Below, in pieces: positions 6,095 to 13,809 of a stretch of DNA of 32,516 bases. The position numbers were made by a program, and so were the translations under genes. Source of the stretch: CAZNKU01 sp045654805 (lineage in GTDB: Bacteria; Bacillota; Clostridia; Monoglobales; Firm-18). Location of the stretch: contig JAZOOD010000039.1 of the NCBI GenBank assembly GCA_045654805.1, positions 1 to 32,516 on the forward strand, given 5' to 3'. Position 1 is the stretch's first letter. Each line of letters begins with the position of its first letter. The notes below the pieces were generated by a model. The model saw nothing but the letters and a program-made list of their open reading frames with translations, had not been told where the DNA came from and made no database searches.

Positions 6095-7921
6095 ATGTGT
6101 GGGATTGTTGGTTATACCGGAACACAAAATGCTGCTCCAATTTTAATTGAAGGATTAAAAAAATTAGAATATCGTGGGTATGATTCTGCAGGAATTGCTG
6201 TTGTGAATGATGGTAAAATAAATATCAGCAAGGAAACAGGGAGAATTGCAAATCTGTGTGAAAAGACAGACAACGGACTGTTGATGCCTGGATGTATAGG
6301 TATAGGGCATACCCGTTGGGCCACTCACGGTGCTCCTACTGATACCAATGCTCACCCACATACCAGTAATGACGGAAGATTTGCAGTAGTGCATAATGGT
6401 ATTATTGAAAATTATATAGAACTTCGTGAAGAACTAATAAAAAGGGGTTATGAATTTGAAAGTCAGACCGATACAGAGGTTATAGTACATCTTGTTGAGA
6501 TGTACTATACAGGTGATTTCAAAATGGCGGTTATGAAAGCATCGGAAAGACTACAGGGGTCGTATGCCCTTGGTATATTATGTGCTGACTATCCGGATAG
6601 GGTTTTTGTGGTAAGGGAGTCCAGTCCTTTGATTTTGGGCGTGGGTATGGGCAGTAACTATTTCGCATCTGATGTAACTGCTTTAGTTTCCCATACAAGG
6701 AATATAATATATCTTGAAGACGGTGAATTTGCGGAAATATCTTCCGAAAATATTCGGATTTTTGATTGTGCAGGTAGACCTGTGCAAAAAAAGATTAACC
6801 GTATTACCTGGGATATTCAGGCGGCAGAAAGAGGCGGATACGACCACTTTATGCTTAAGGAAATTATGGAGCAACCAAGAGCCGTGGAAGCCACAATATC
6901 TCCAAGAATTCAGGATAACACAATTTCACTCGATGATATTAATTTATCTGCAGATTACCTGAAAAATATTAATAAAATTGTAATAACTGCTTGCGGTTCA
7001 GCATATTATGCGGGGTGTTCTGCAAAATTCACCATTGAAAAACTCTGCCGTATTCCGGTACAGGTAGAACTTGCAAGTGAACTCAGGTACAGTGAACCGT
7101 TGATTGATACAAATACCCTTTTGGTGGTATTGTCACAATCGGGGGAAACAGCCGACACTATTGCTGCAATGAAGGAATGCCAACGTCTTGGTGCAAGAGC
7201 ATTGGCTATTGTCAATGTGGTTGGCAGCACGATTGCGAAGCTTGCGGACTATACCCTGTACACGTGGGCGGGGCCTGAAATTGCCGTGGCAACAACAAAA
7301 GGATTTACAACGCAATTGGCGGCATTATATCTGCTTTCAGTATATGTTGCTGAAAAAACTGGGTGCATAAATGCCGAAGAATATAGAAAAATGATTTCTA
7401 CAATAAAAAGTTTGCCGAATAAAATGCAATTGGTATTGGATATGAATCCGTCAATCTCGAAATTGGCGAAGAAGTATCATTGTGCACGCTCTATGTTCTT
7501 TATCGGACGCAATACAGACTATGCGGTGGCTTTGGAAGCGGCATTAAAAATGAAGGAAATATCTTATATCCACGCTGAGAGCTACGCTGCAGGAGAATTA
7601 AAGCATGGTACCATAGCTCTTATTGAGGACCATCAGCCTGTAATCGCCCTTTGCTGTAATAAGAAAATGACGGAAAAGACCATGAATAACATTGTTGAGG
7701 TTAAGGCAAGGGGAGCAGAGGTATTGGCTGTTACATCCAAGGATAATACTAAAATGGTATCACTTGCAGACGATATAATAGTTGTACCGGAGATAGATGT
7801 GCTTTTTGGCGGAGTAGTTGAAATTGTGCCTCTCCAGTTATTGGCATATTATGTTGCAAAGGAAAATGACTGTGACATAGATAAGCCCAAGAATTTAGCA
7901 AAATCAGTAACAGTAGAATAA
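6095..7921 (+). CDS. glmS: Glutamine:fructose-6-phosphate aminotransferase (isomerizing)
   Basis: The 608-aa protein has the standard length. The N-terminal glutaminase begins MCGIVGYTG with the nucleophilic Cys2 and includes GHTRWATHG and HNGIIENY. Two SIS domains follow, with SQSGETADT, and TKGFTTQLAAL in the first and the FIGRNTDYAVALEAALKMKE block in the second. The C-terminus ends KSVTVE, as is typical. It makes glucosamine-6-P, the committed step to UDP-GlcNAc for peptidoglycan. TGGAGG lies 7 nt upstream of the ATG, and only 13 nt separate it from the preceding gene. There is no room for a glmS ribozyme in that gap, so the usual Firmicute feedback device is absent here. A strong terminator follows. 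Confidence 0.97.
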   Translation: MCGIVGYTGTQNAAPILIEGLKKLEYRGYDSAGIAVVNDGKINISKETGRIANLCEKTDNGLLMPGCIGIGHTRWATHGAPTDTNAHPHTSNDGRFAVVHNGIIENYIELREELIKRGYEFESQTDTEVIVHLVEMYYTGDFKMAVMKASERLQGSYALGILCADYPDRVFVVRESSPLILGVGMGSNYFASDVTALVSHTRNIIYLEDGEFAEISSENIRIFDCAGRPVQKKINRITWDIQAAERGGYDHFMLKEIMEQPRAVEATISPRIQDNTISLDDINLSADYLKNINKIVITACGSAYYAGCSAKFTIEKLCRIPVQVELASELRYSEPLIDTNTLLVVLSQSGETADTIAAMKECQRLGARALAIVNVVGSTIAKLADYTLYTWAGPEIAVATTKGFTTQLAALYLLSVYVAEKTGCINAEEYRKMISTIKSLPNKMQLVLDMNPSISKLAKKYHCARSMFFIGRNTDYAVALEAALKMKEISYIHAESYAAGELKHGTIALIEDHQPVIALCCNKKMTEKTMNNIVEVKARGAEVLAVTSKDNTKMVSLADDIIVVPEIDVLFGGVVEIVPLQLLAYYVAKENDCDIDKPKNLAKSVTVE

Positions 7922-7929
7922 TATATTAC

Positions 7930-7954
7930 AAAACCACTCAGAGAGTGGTTTTTG
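7930..7954 (+). terminator. Rho-independent terminator after glmS
   Basis: AAAACCACTC (7930-7939) pairs with GAGTGGTTTT (7943-7952) around a 3-nt loop, with five consecutive T at the end. It closes the hexosamine operon. Confidence 0.9.
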
Positions 7955-7983
7955 TTGACAACAGCCTTTGTGAGTGATATAAT
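7955..7983 (+). promoter_or_regulatory. Perfect-consensus sigma-A promoter for the YgjV-like gene
   Basis: TTGACA (7955-7960), exactly 17 nt, TATAAT (7978-7983). Both hexamers match consensus fully. It begins 1 nt after the glmS terminator. Confidence 0.9.
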
Positions 7984-8019
7984 TCTTTTGGTCAAATTAT
8001 GGATGAAAGAGGTAATGTT

Positions 8020-8538
8020 ATGTTTTTGGCAGGTCAAATAGTAGGTGTTTTTGTTACAATAGCTGCTGTAATTTCAATGCAGTTTAAAAGTATGAAGAAT
8101 ATTCTCGCAGGGCAGGTAGTAGCCAACTTACTTTTAATGTTAAATTGTGTTTTGCTGTCTGCGTGGGCAGGTGCAGGCATGGGCATTATAGCTACAGTAC
8201 AGACAATTGTAAATTATGGTTTTAAGTCAAAGGATAAAAAAATACCTGTTTCACTAACAGTATTTTTTATGATTTTATATGTAGCAAGTTCATTCTTTAC
8301 ATATAAGGGTATAGCAGATATCCTTCCGTTAATTGCATCACTTATTTTTGCAGTAGCAATTATGCAGGAAAAGGCTTCGGTTTGCCGACTTTTATCTTTG
8401 GGCAATTCTGCATTATGGCTAATTTATGATATTTGCATAATGGCGTACACAACAACTTTAACACATGGTATTTTGCTTGTTTCGGTTATTGTGGCAATTA
8501 TAAGACTTGATATTAAAGAATGGAAAAAGGTTAAATAA
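8020..8538 (+). CDS. YgjV-like inner-membrane protein
   Basis: The ATG at 8020 is chosen because AAAGAGG lies 7 nt upstream; an in-frame ATG at 7999 has none. The 172-aa product is almost entirely hydrophobic, with about six membrane segments. MFLAGQIVGVFVTIAAVISM and the following QFKSMKNILAGQ resemble the YgjV family (PF10688-type), whose members are small integral membrane proteins of unknown function. The gene is a single transcription unit between a perfect promoter and a bidirectional terminator, so it is likely well expressed. Substrate and role cannot be derived from the sequence. Confidence 0.7.
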   Translation: MFLAGQIVGVFVTIAAVISMQFKSMKNILAGQVVANLLLMLNCVLLSAWAGAGMGIIATVQTIVNYGFKSKDKKIPVSLTVFFMILYVASSFFTYKGIADILPLIASLIFAVAIMQEKASVCRLLSLGNSALWLIYDICIMAYTTTLTHGILLVSVIVAIIRLDIKEWKKVK

Positions 8539-8604
8539 TTAAATTCAAAGAGATGTTATTACAATATAGAATAATATCTTTTACTTTTATACTAATGAAA
8601 AAAG

Positions 8605-8636
8605 AAAATCCCACGATGTCGAATCGTGGGATTTTT
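8605..8636. terminator. Bidirectional terminator between the YgjV-like gene and rpsI
   Basis: AAAATCCCACGAT (8605-8617) pairs perfectly with ATCGTGGGATTTT (8623-8635) over a 5-nt loop. T-runs exist in both reading directions, serving the plus-strand YgjV-like gene and the minus-strand rplM-rpsI operon. Confidence 0.92.
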
Positions 8637-8651
8637 GATTGATAGTAACAA

Positions 8652-9038
8652 TTAACGTTTACTAAACTGTGGTGCACGACGAGCAGCTTTAAGACCGTAT
8701 TTCTTACGTTCTTTCATACGTGGGTCACGTGTTAGGTAACCGCTCTTCTTAAGAACAGCTCTGTTTTCAGCGTCAACCTGCAATAGGGCACGAGCTATAC
8801 CGTGGCGAATTGCACCGGCCTGACCTGTTACACCGCCGCCGACTACTGTAGCGATAACGTCAAACTTACCTGTTAGACCCAAAGCCTCAAGTGGTTGACG
8901 AACGATTAATTTAAGTGTGTCCAAACCAAAATAATCATCTATATCACGCTTGTTGATTGTAACAACACCTGTTCCAGGAACAAGACGTACTCTGGCGATT
9001 GATTTTTTTCTTCTACCTGTACCGTAGTATCCAGCCAT
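8652..9038 (-). CDS. rpsI: Ribosomal protein S9 (uS9)
   Basis: The 128-aa protein has the full S9 pattern: GTGRRKKSIARVRL near the start, GGGVTGQAGAIRHGIARAL in the middle and the basic tail KKYGLKAARRAPQFSKR, whose final Lys-Arg reaches the P-site tRNA. AGGAGG precedes the ATG. It follows rplM with a 13-nt gap, the near-universal rplM-rpsI pair. Confidence 0.98.
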   Translation of the reverse strand: MAGYYGTGRRKKSIARVRLVPGTGVVTINKRDIDDYFGLDTLKLIVRQPLEALGLTGKFDVIATVVGGGVTGQAGAIRHGIARALLQVDAENRAVLKKSGYLTRDPRMKERKKYGLKAARRAPQFSKR

Positions 9039-9051
9039 TTAATTCACCCTC

Positions 9052-9489
9052 CTACTTAATCTCTCTATCCCAAACGATAGGTTTTTGTGCACTGTGCTTG
9101 TGTTCAGCATCCTTGAAGATACGACATCTTGTAAGTGCTGTTCTGCCAAGTGTATTGTGAGGTAGCATACCCCAAACTGCCAATTCCATAGCTTTGTCAG
9201 AACGGTTAGCCATCAAATCAGAATACTTAACAGCTTTAAGACCGCCTACATAACCTGTGTGACGATACCACATTTTCTGTTCAGCCTTATTACCTGTAAG
9301 GATAGCCTTATCCGAATTGATGATGATTACGAAATCACCACAATCTGCATGAGGAGTATAAGTAGGCTTATGCTTACCACGCAATATAGTAGCTGCAACT
9401 GTAGCAACACGGCCTAGCGGCTTGTTTGCTGCATCAATGATATACCATTCTCTTTTAAGCTCTGAAGCTTTTGCCATATATGTGCTCAT
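9052..9489 (-). CDS. rplM: Ribosomal protein L13 (uL13)
   Basis: The 145-aa product matches L13: REWYIIDAANKPLGRVAT, the ILRGKHKPTYTPHADCGDFV block, KMWYRHTGYVGGLK, and WGMLPHNTLGR. It is a large-subunit protein that binds 23S rRNA early in assembly. AAGGAGG lies 7 nt before the ATG at 9489. It is the first gene of rplM-rpsI and is transcribed divergently from pyrH. Its leader is only about 30 nt, so there is little room for a structured L13 autoregulatory leader. Confidence 0.98.
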   Translation of the reverse strand: MSTYMAKASELKREWYIIDAANKPLGRVATVAATILRGKHKPTYTPHADCGDFVIIINSDKAILTGNKAEQKMWYRHTGYVGGLKAVKYSDLMANRSDKAMELAVWGMLPHNTLGRTALTRCRIFKDAEHKHSAQKPIVWDREIK

Positions 9490-9524
9490 TAAAATTACCT
9501 CCTTGTCAAATTTACGACTATAAC

Positions 9525-9553
9525 ATAATACAACACCTTGAAAAATATGTCAA
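9525..9553 (-). promoter_or_regulatory. Promoter of rplM-rpsI
   Basis: On the minus strand TTGACA (9553-9548), a 17-nt spacer and TATTAT (9530-9525), with transcription starting near 9518. Confidence 0.8.
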
Positions 9554-9600
9554 GTACTTTTTTCAAAAAAATTAATTTACTTTTTGCAAACTCTAAAATT

Positions 9601-9640
9601 CTCAATTTTTCTCAAAAATGCTCAAAAATACTCAAAAATG
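9601..9640. repeat. Four tandem 10-bp units with phased A/T tracts
   Basis: Four consecutive decamers start with CTC: CTCAATTTTT, CTCAAAAATG, CTCAAAAATA, CTCAAAAATG. A-tracts spaced at 10 bp, close to one helical turn, are expected to give intrinsic DNA curvature. The array lies between the rplM and pyrH promoters, about 78 bp upstream of the pyrH -35. Confidence 0.85.
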
Positions 9641-9717
9641 ATTTTTAATATTTTCTGTAATTTCTATAAAAAATATTTATATTTACAATAAAAAGTACCA
9701 AAAAAGTTTTAAAAGTC

Positions 9718-9746
9718 TTTACATTTATCTGTTTTTTTGGTAATAT
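9718..9746 (+). promoter_or_regulatory. Promoter of the pyrH-polC operon
   Basis: TTTACA (9718-9723), 17-nt spacer, TAATAT (9741-9746), about 46 bp before the pyrH start. The upstream DNA is very AT-rich and contains phased A-tracts. Confidence 0.65.
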
Positions 9747-9792
9747 TATTTTAAGTATATACATAATAAAATAATATTTTACGGAGGATAAT

Positions 9793-10494
9793 ATGCCAAT
9801 ATATAACAGGATTATATTAAAGGTAAGCGGGGAAGCTTTGGCAGGGCCTAAAAAGACAGGTCTTGATGATGAAACAATAGGTAAAATTACCGACCAGATA
9901 AAGATTGCTGTGGATATGGGTGTACAGGTAGCTATTGTCTGCGGAGGTGGCAATTTCTGGAGAGGCAGAAGCGGTGAAAATATGGACCGTACAAGGGCAG
10001 ACCATATGGGTATGCTTGCTACAACTATAAATGCACTTGCGTTGCAGGATTCACTGGAACATCGCGGTGTGGATACGAGGGTGCAGACTGCTATTGAAAT
10101 GAAACAGTTTGCAGAGGTTTACATCAGAAATAAGGCAGTACGTCATCTTGAAAAGGGTAGGGTTGTTATTTTTGCATGCGGTTCAGGCAATCCGTATTTT
10201 TCAACAGATACCGCAGCAGCTTTGCGTGCGGCTGAAATTGATGCAGATGCAATATTGCTTGCAAAAAATGTTGATGGTGTATATGACAGCGATCCTAACA
10301 TAAATAAGGATGCAGTTAAATATGATGAGCTTACATATCTTGAAGTTATCAGCAAGGGACTTAAGGTAATGGACTCTACAGCATCTTCTCTATGTATGGA
10401 TAACAATATCCCGCTTTTGGTATTTGGTCTTGATGACCCGGGAAATATTATTAAGGTATTAAATGGCGAAAAAATCGGAACAGTGGTAAAATAG
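9793..10494 (+). CDS. pyrH: Uridylate kinase (UMP kinase)
   Basis: The 233-aa protein belongs to the amino-acid-kinase fold, as bacterial UMP kinases do. Visible motifs are ILKVSGEALAG (phosphate binding), VCGGGNFWRG, DRTRADHMGMLAT, GNPYFSTDTAAALRA and LLAKNVDGVYDSDP. It phosphorylates UMP to UDP, usually as a GTP-activated, UTP-inhibited hexamer. GGAGG precedes the ATG at 9793. It heads the operon with frr next, as in most Firmicutes. The rpsB-tsf pair that usually precedes pyrH is absent here; rplM-rpsI lies divergently upstream instead. Confidence 0.98.
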   Translation: MPIYNRIILKVSGEALAGPKKTGLDDETIGKITDQIKIAVDMGVQVAIVCGGGNFWRGRSGENMDRTRADHMGMLATTINALALQDSLEHRGVDTRVQTAIEMKQFAEVYIRNKAVRHLEKGRVVIFACGSGNPYFSTDTAAALRAAEIDADAILLAKNVDGVYDSDPNINKDAVKYDELTYLEVISKGLKVMDSTASSLCMDNNIPLLVFGLDDPGNIIKVLNGEKIGTVVK

Positions 10495-10524
10495 ATTATA
10501 CATGATAATGAAAGGATTGATTTT

Positions 10525-11079
10525 ATGAGACAAGAATTAAAACCATTTGAGGAAAAAATGAACAAGGCGATTACATTTTATACTAATGATATTAACACAA
10601 TTCGTGCAGGCAGAGCAAACCCTGCAATTTTGGATAAGGTACAGGTAGAATACTACGGAGTTCCTTCACCTCTTAATCAGGTGGGTACCGTTTCAGTTCC
10701 TGAGCCCACAACGATAGTTATTCAGCCATGGGATGCTACAATACTTCCTGAAATTGAAAAAGCAATCAACAAGGCTGATTTGGGACTTGCTCCTCAAAAT
10801 GACGGCAAGGTTATTCGTCTTAACTTCCCTCCGCTTACCGAAGAAAGACGTAAGGAGCTTGCTAAAGGGTTACACAAAAAGAGCGAGGATGCAAAAGTTA
10901 ACGTACGCGGAGTACGTCGTGATGCTATGGACTTTTTCAAAAAAGCACAGAAAAATAGTGAAATTACAGAAGATGATTTGAAAGGTCTTGAAGACGAAAT
11001 CCAAAAGCTTACAGATGCAAAGATTAAGGAAATTGATAACATCTGTGCAGCTAAGGAAAAAGATATTATGTCCATTTAA
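10525..11079 (+). CDS. frr: Ribosome recycling factor
   Basis: The 184-aa product has standard family length. Recognisable stretches are IRAGRANPAILDKVQVEYYG, PSPLNQVGTVSVPEP, VIRLNFPPLTEERRKELAK and VNVRGVRRDAMD, spanning the three-helix bundle and the small beta domain. With EF-G it splits the post-termination ribosome. GAAAGG lies upstream of the ATG. It sits 30 nt after pyrH and 11 nt before uppS. Confidence 0.98.
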   Translation: MRQELKPFEEKMNKAITFYTNDINTIRAGRANPAILDKVQVEYYGVPSPLNQVGTVSVPEPTTIVIQPWDATILPEIEKAINKADLGLAPQNDGKVIRLNFPPLTEERRKELAKGLHKKSEDAKVNVRGVRRDAMDFFKKAQKNSEITEDDLKGLEDEIQKLTDAKIKEIDNICAAKEKDIMSI

Positions 11080-11090
11080 GGGTGAATAGA

Positions 11091-11819
11091 ATGTTCTTTA
11101 AGGGATTTAAAAAGAAAAATGATGTGCATGAGATAGATAAAACCAATCTGCCCATGCACATTGGTATTATTATGGACGGTAATGGAAGATGGGCAAAAAA
11201 ACGTAATCTTCCCCGTAATTTCGGTCACCGCGCCGGAGCAGAAACGTTGAAGAAAATTACTACATATGCTGATGAAATTGGTATAAAGGCAATTACCGCC
11301 TATACATTTTCTACGGAAAACTGGAAACGCCCTCAGGCGGAAATAGATGGAATTATGGCTCTTTTACGTGAATATTTGCTGGATTACAAGAAAAATCTTG
11401 GTGACAAAAATGCAGTAATAAGAGTTATTGGCGACCGCTCTGTTCTCGATGATGATATTATAGAACTTATTGCCAAAACTGAGGACTTCACAAAGGATAA
11501 TACAGGGGTTGTGCTTTGCCTTGCTATTAACTATGGAGGACAGGACGAAATTGTAAGGGCGGCAAAACAGATAATTACTAATGGTGAAGAAATTACTGCG
11601 GAAAATATTGAAAAAAATCTTTATACAAGCGAGCTTCCGCCGGTAGATTTGATTATCAGACCAAGCGGGGAAAAACGTCTTTCAAACTTCCTTCTTTGGC
11701 AGTCGGCATATGCCGAGCTTTGGTATGATGATATTTTATGGCCTGATTTTTCAGTTGAGAAATTCAATCAGGCGATTATAGACTTCCAACAGCGTAACAG
11801 ACGTTTCGGAGGAGTGTAA
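11091..11819 (+). CDS. uppS: Isoprenyl transferase (undecaprenyl diphosphate synthase)
   Basis: The ATG at 11091 is preferred to a GTG 9 nt upstream, because the AAGGGTG ribosome site overlaps that GTG; this gives 242 aa. The cis-prenyltransferase signature HIGIIMDGNGRWAKKR carries the catalytic Asp. HRAGAETLKK, AYTFSTENWKRP, and IRPSGEKRLSNFLLWQSAYA with WPDF follow. It condenses isopentenyl-PP onto farnesyl-PP to form the C55 lipid carrier for peptidoglycan. The gene lies directly upstream of cdsA, as is usual. Confidence 0.97.
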   Translation: MFFKGFKKKNDVHEIDKTNLPMHIGIIMDGNGRWAKKRNLPRNFGHRAGAETLKKITTYADEIGIKAITAYTFSTENWKRPQAEIDGIMALLREYLLDYKKNLGDKNAVIRVIGDRSVLDDDIIELIAKTEDFTKDNTGVVLCLAINYGGQDEIVRAAKQIITNGEEITAENIEKNLYTSELPPVDLIIRPSGEKRLSNFLLWQSAYAELWYDDILWPDFSVEKFNQAIIDFQQRNRRFGGV

Positions 11820-11839
11820 TACTGAAGGGACTGATATTT

Positions 11840-12643
11840 TTGAAACAACGTGTAATATCCGGAATCACCGGAGTGATACTGCTTATTGCGATATTGGCTC
11901 TTGGCACGCCTTTTGTCGAGATTGCAGTTGCATTAATTGCTGTAATGGGGGCAGTTGAACTTTCAAATGCGACGGGTATTTCTAACAATAAAAAATTGAT
12001 GATAACAACTATTGTGGGAACAGTTTTTCTGGTTGCGTCTCAATTTTTCGGCAATACACTTTTTACCCCTGCTATGTATATGTACATAGTTGCAGTTTTT
12101 GTTGTATATATGATAAATATGGAAACAATAAAGCTTAAGGAAATTGCTGTAACTTTTTTCCTTGCTGTTTATGTTGCCTTTATGTTTGGTCACCTTATAT
12201 TGGTACGCAATATGTATAACGGACATCTTTTGGTGTGGTTTATATTTATAGGTGCTTTTATTACAGATACTGCGGCATTATTCGGCGGTAAATTCTTTGG
12301 CAGACATAAGCTTTGTCCTAAATTAAGCCCTAAAAAGACAATAGAAGGTGGTATCAGCGGGGTAATAGGATGTGTTATTGCAACATTGATATATTGTTTA
12401 ATATGCCGTATCGGGTTTGGAGTGTTCCCTCACTACGGGCAGGCGATTTTGATAGCTTTTGGTGCGTCAATAGTTTCTCAGCTTGGAGATTTGTCGGCAT
12501 CTTGCATCAAGCGGCAGTTTGGCATAAAGGATTATGGCAAGATTATGCCCGGCCACGGAGGTGTAATGGATAGATTTGACTCTGTATTGTTTGTGGCACC
12601 TTTTGTATACTATATGCTACTTATTTTCCCGCTTTTCGGGTAA
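11840..12643 (+). CDS. cdsA: Phosphatidate cytidylyltransferase (CDP-diacylglycerol synthase)
   Basis: The product is 267 aa with about eight membrane segments. The C-terminal CDS signature SQLGDLSASCIKRQFGIKDY followed by GKIMPGHGGVMDRFDS is intact. It makes CDP-diacylglycerol from phosphatidate and CTP for phospholipid synthesis. The start is a TTG at 11840 with AAGGGA about 9 nt upstream; the N-terminus KQRVISGITG fits the family, and no ATG or GTG gives a better start. Its stop overlaps the ATG assigned to dxr (TAATG). Confidence 0.96.
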   Translation: MKQRVISGITGVILLIAILALGTPFVEIAVALIAVMGAVELSNATGISNNKKLMITTIVGTVFLVASQFFGNTLFTPAMYMYIVAVFVVYMINMETIKLKEIAVTFFLAVYVAFMFGHLILVRNMYNGHLLVWFIFIGAFITDTAALFGGKFFGRHKLCPKLSPKKTIEGGISGVIGCVIATLIYCLICRIGFGVFPHYGQAILIAFGASIVSQLGDLSASCIKRQFGIKDYGKIMPGHGGVMDRFDSVLFVAPFVYYMLLIFPLFG

Positions 12644-13809
12644 TGAAAGGTAAGATAAAATTGAAGAAAATATCGATAATAGGAAGTACAGGCTCAATCG
12701 GCACTCAGACTTTGGAGGTTTGTGATAACCTCCAAAATGTGCAGATTATGGGCCTTTCTGCAAATAATAATGTAAAGTTAGCAGAAGAACAAATAAGAAA
12801 ATACCGACCAAAGCTGTTTGCTATGGTTAATGAGGACAGCGCAAAGGCTCTTAAAATTTCAGTTTCAGATACTGACACTAAGGTTATTTCAGGAACAAAC
12901 TGTATGAGTGAAATCAGTACTATGGAAGAAATTGATACCGTTGTAACCTCTGTTGTAGGTATAGCAGGCCTTGTTCCAACTATGGATGCTATAAAAAGTG
13001 GAGTGAATATTGCCCTTGCAAACAAGGAAACCTTGGTTACTGCAGGCAGTATTGTTATTGATGCGGCTAAGGGGAATAATGTAAGTATATTGCCTGTTGA
13101 CAGTGAACACAGTGCAATTTTCCAGTGTATAGGAAAACATCCGCAGGGGGAAATTAACAGACTTATAATTACAGCATCAGGCGGGTCTTTTTACGGCAAA
13201 AAAGCAGATGAGCTTGAAAATGTAACTGTTAAAGAGGCTCTTAATCATCCAAACTGGAGCATGGGGCAAAAAATCACCATTGACTCTGCCACACTTATGA
13301 ATAAGGGGCTTGAGGTTATAGAGGCTCATTGGCTGTTTGGTATGGATTATGACAATATTGATGTGGTAGTGCATCGTGAAAGTATCATTCATTCTTTGGT
13401 TGAATTTAAGGATAAAAGTGTGCTTGCACAACTTGGATTGCCGGATATGAAGCTTCCTATCCACTATGCTCTGTGCTATCCTGACAGGGTTGAATCCAGT
13501 GTAGAACAACTTAATCTGTGTGATATAGGCAAACTTACTTTTGATAAGCCGGATTATGATACCTTCAAATGCCTTTCTCTTGCAATACGTGCGGGCAGAG
13601 AAGGGGGAACAATGCCAACTGTTTTAAATGGGGCCAATGAGGTGGCTGTGGAATTGTTCTTAAAAGGCAAAATCAAGTTCAATGACATCGCCCGTATTGT
13701 AGAAAATTCAATGAATAATCATAAAAATGTTTTAAAACCTAATCTTGACGATATAATATATACTGACAAATGTGTCAGGGAAGAGGTATATTCAAAATGG
13801 CAACAGTAA
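12643..13809 (+). CDS. dxr: 1-deoxy-D-xylulose 5-phosphate reductoisomerase
   Basis: The 388-aa protein begins with the NADPH-binding IIGSTGSIGTQTLEV. Later come ALANKETLVTAG, LPVDSEHSAIFQC, ITASGGSFYGK, LNHPNWSMGQKITIDSATLM and NKGLEVIEAHWLF (metal and substrate site). It makes MEP in the non-mevalonate isoprenoid pathway; ispG lies two genes downstream. The start is uncertain. The ATG at 12643 overlaps the cdsA stop, while a TTG at 12661 gives the family-typical start KKISIIGSTG and has AAAGG 10 nt upstream. Confidence 0.96.
   Translation: MKGKIKLKKISIIGSTGSIGTQTLEVCDNLQNVQIMGLSANNNVKLAEEQIRKYRPKLFAMVNEDSAKALKISVSDTDTKVISGTNCMSEISTMEEIDTVVTSVVGIAGLVPTMDAIKSGVNIALANKETLVTAGSIVIDAAKGNNVSILPVDSEHSAIFQCIGKHPQGEINRLIITASGGSFYGKKADELENVTVKEALNHPNWSMGQKITIDSATLMNKGLEVIEAHWLFGMDYDNIDVVVHRESIIHSLVEFKDKSVLAQLGLPDMKLPIHYALCYPDRVESSVEQLNLCDIGKLTFDKPDYDTFKCLSLAIRAGREGGTMPTVLNGANEVAVELFLKGKIKFNDIARIVENSMNNHKNVLKPNLDDIIYTDKCVREEVYSKWQQ

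Noticed and set aside
11640..11720. Altered motif in UppS (IRPSGE instead of IRTGGE)
   Set aside because: The Pro-Ser variant is compatible with other Gram-positive sequences as I recall them, and the key Arg and Glu are kept, so it is not a sign of decay.
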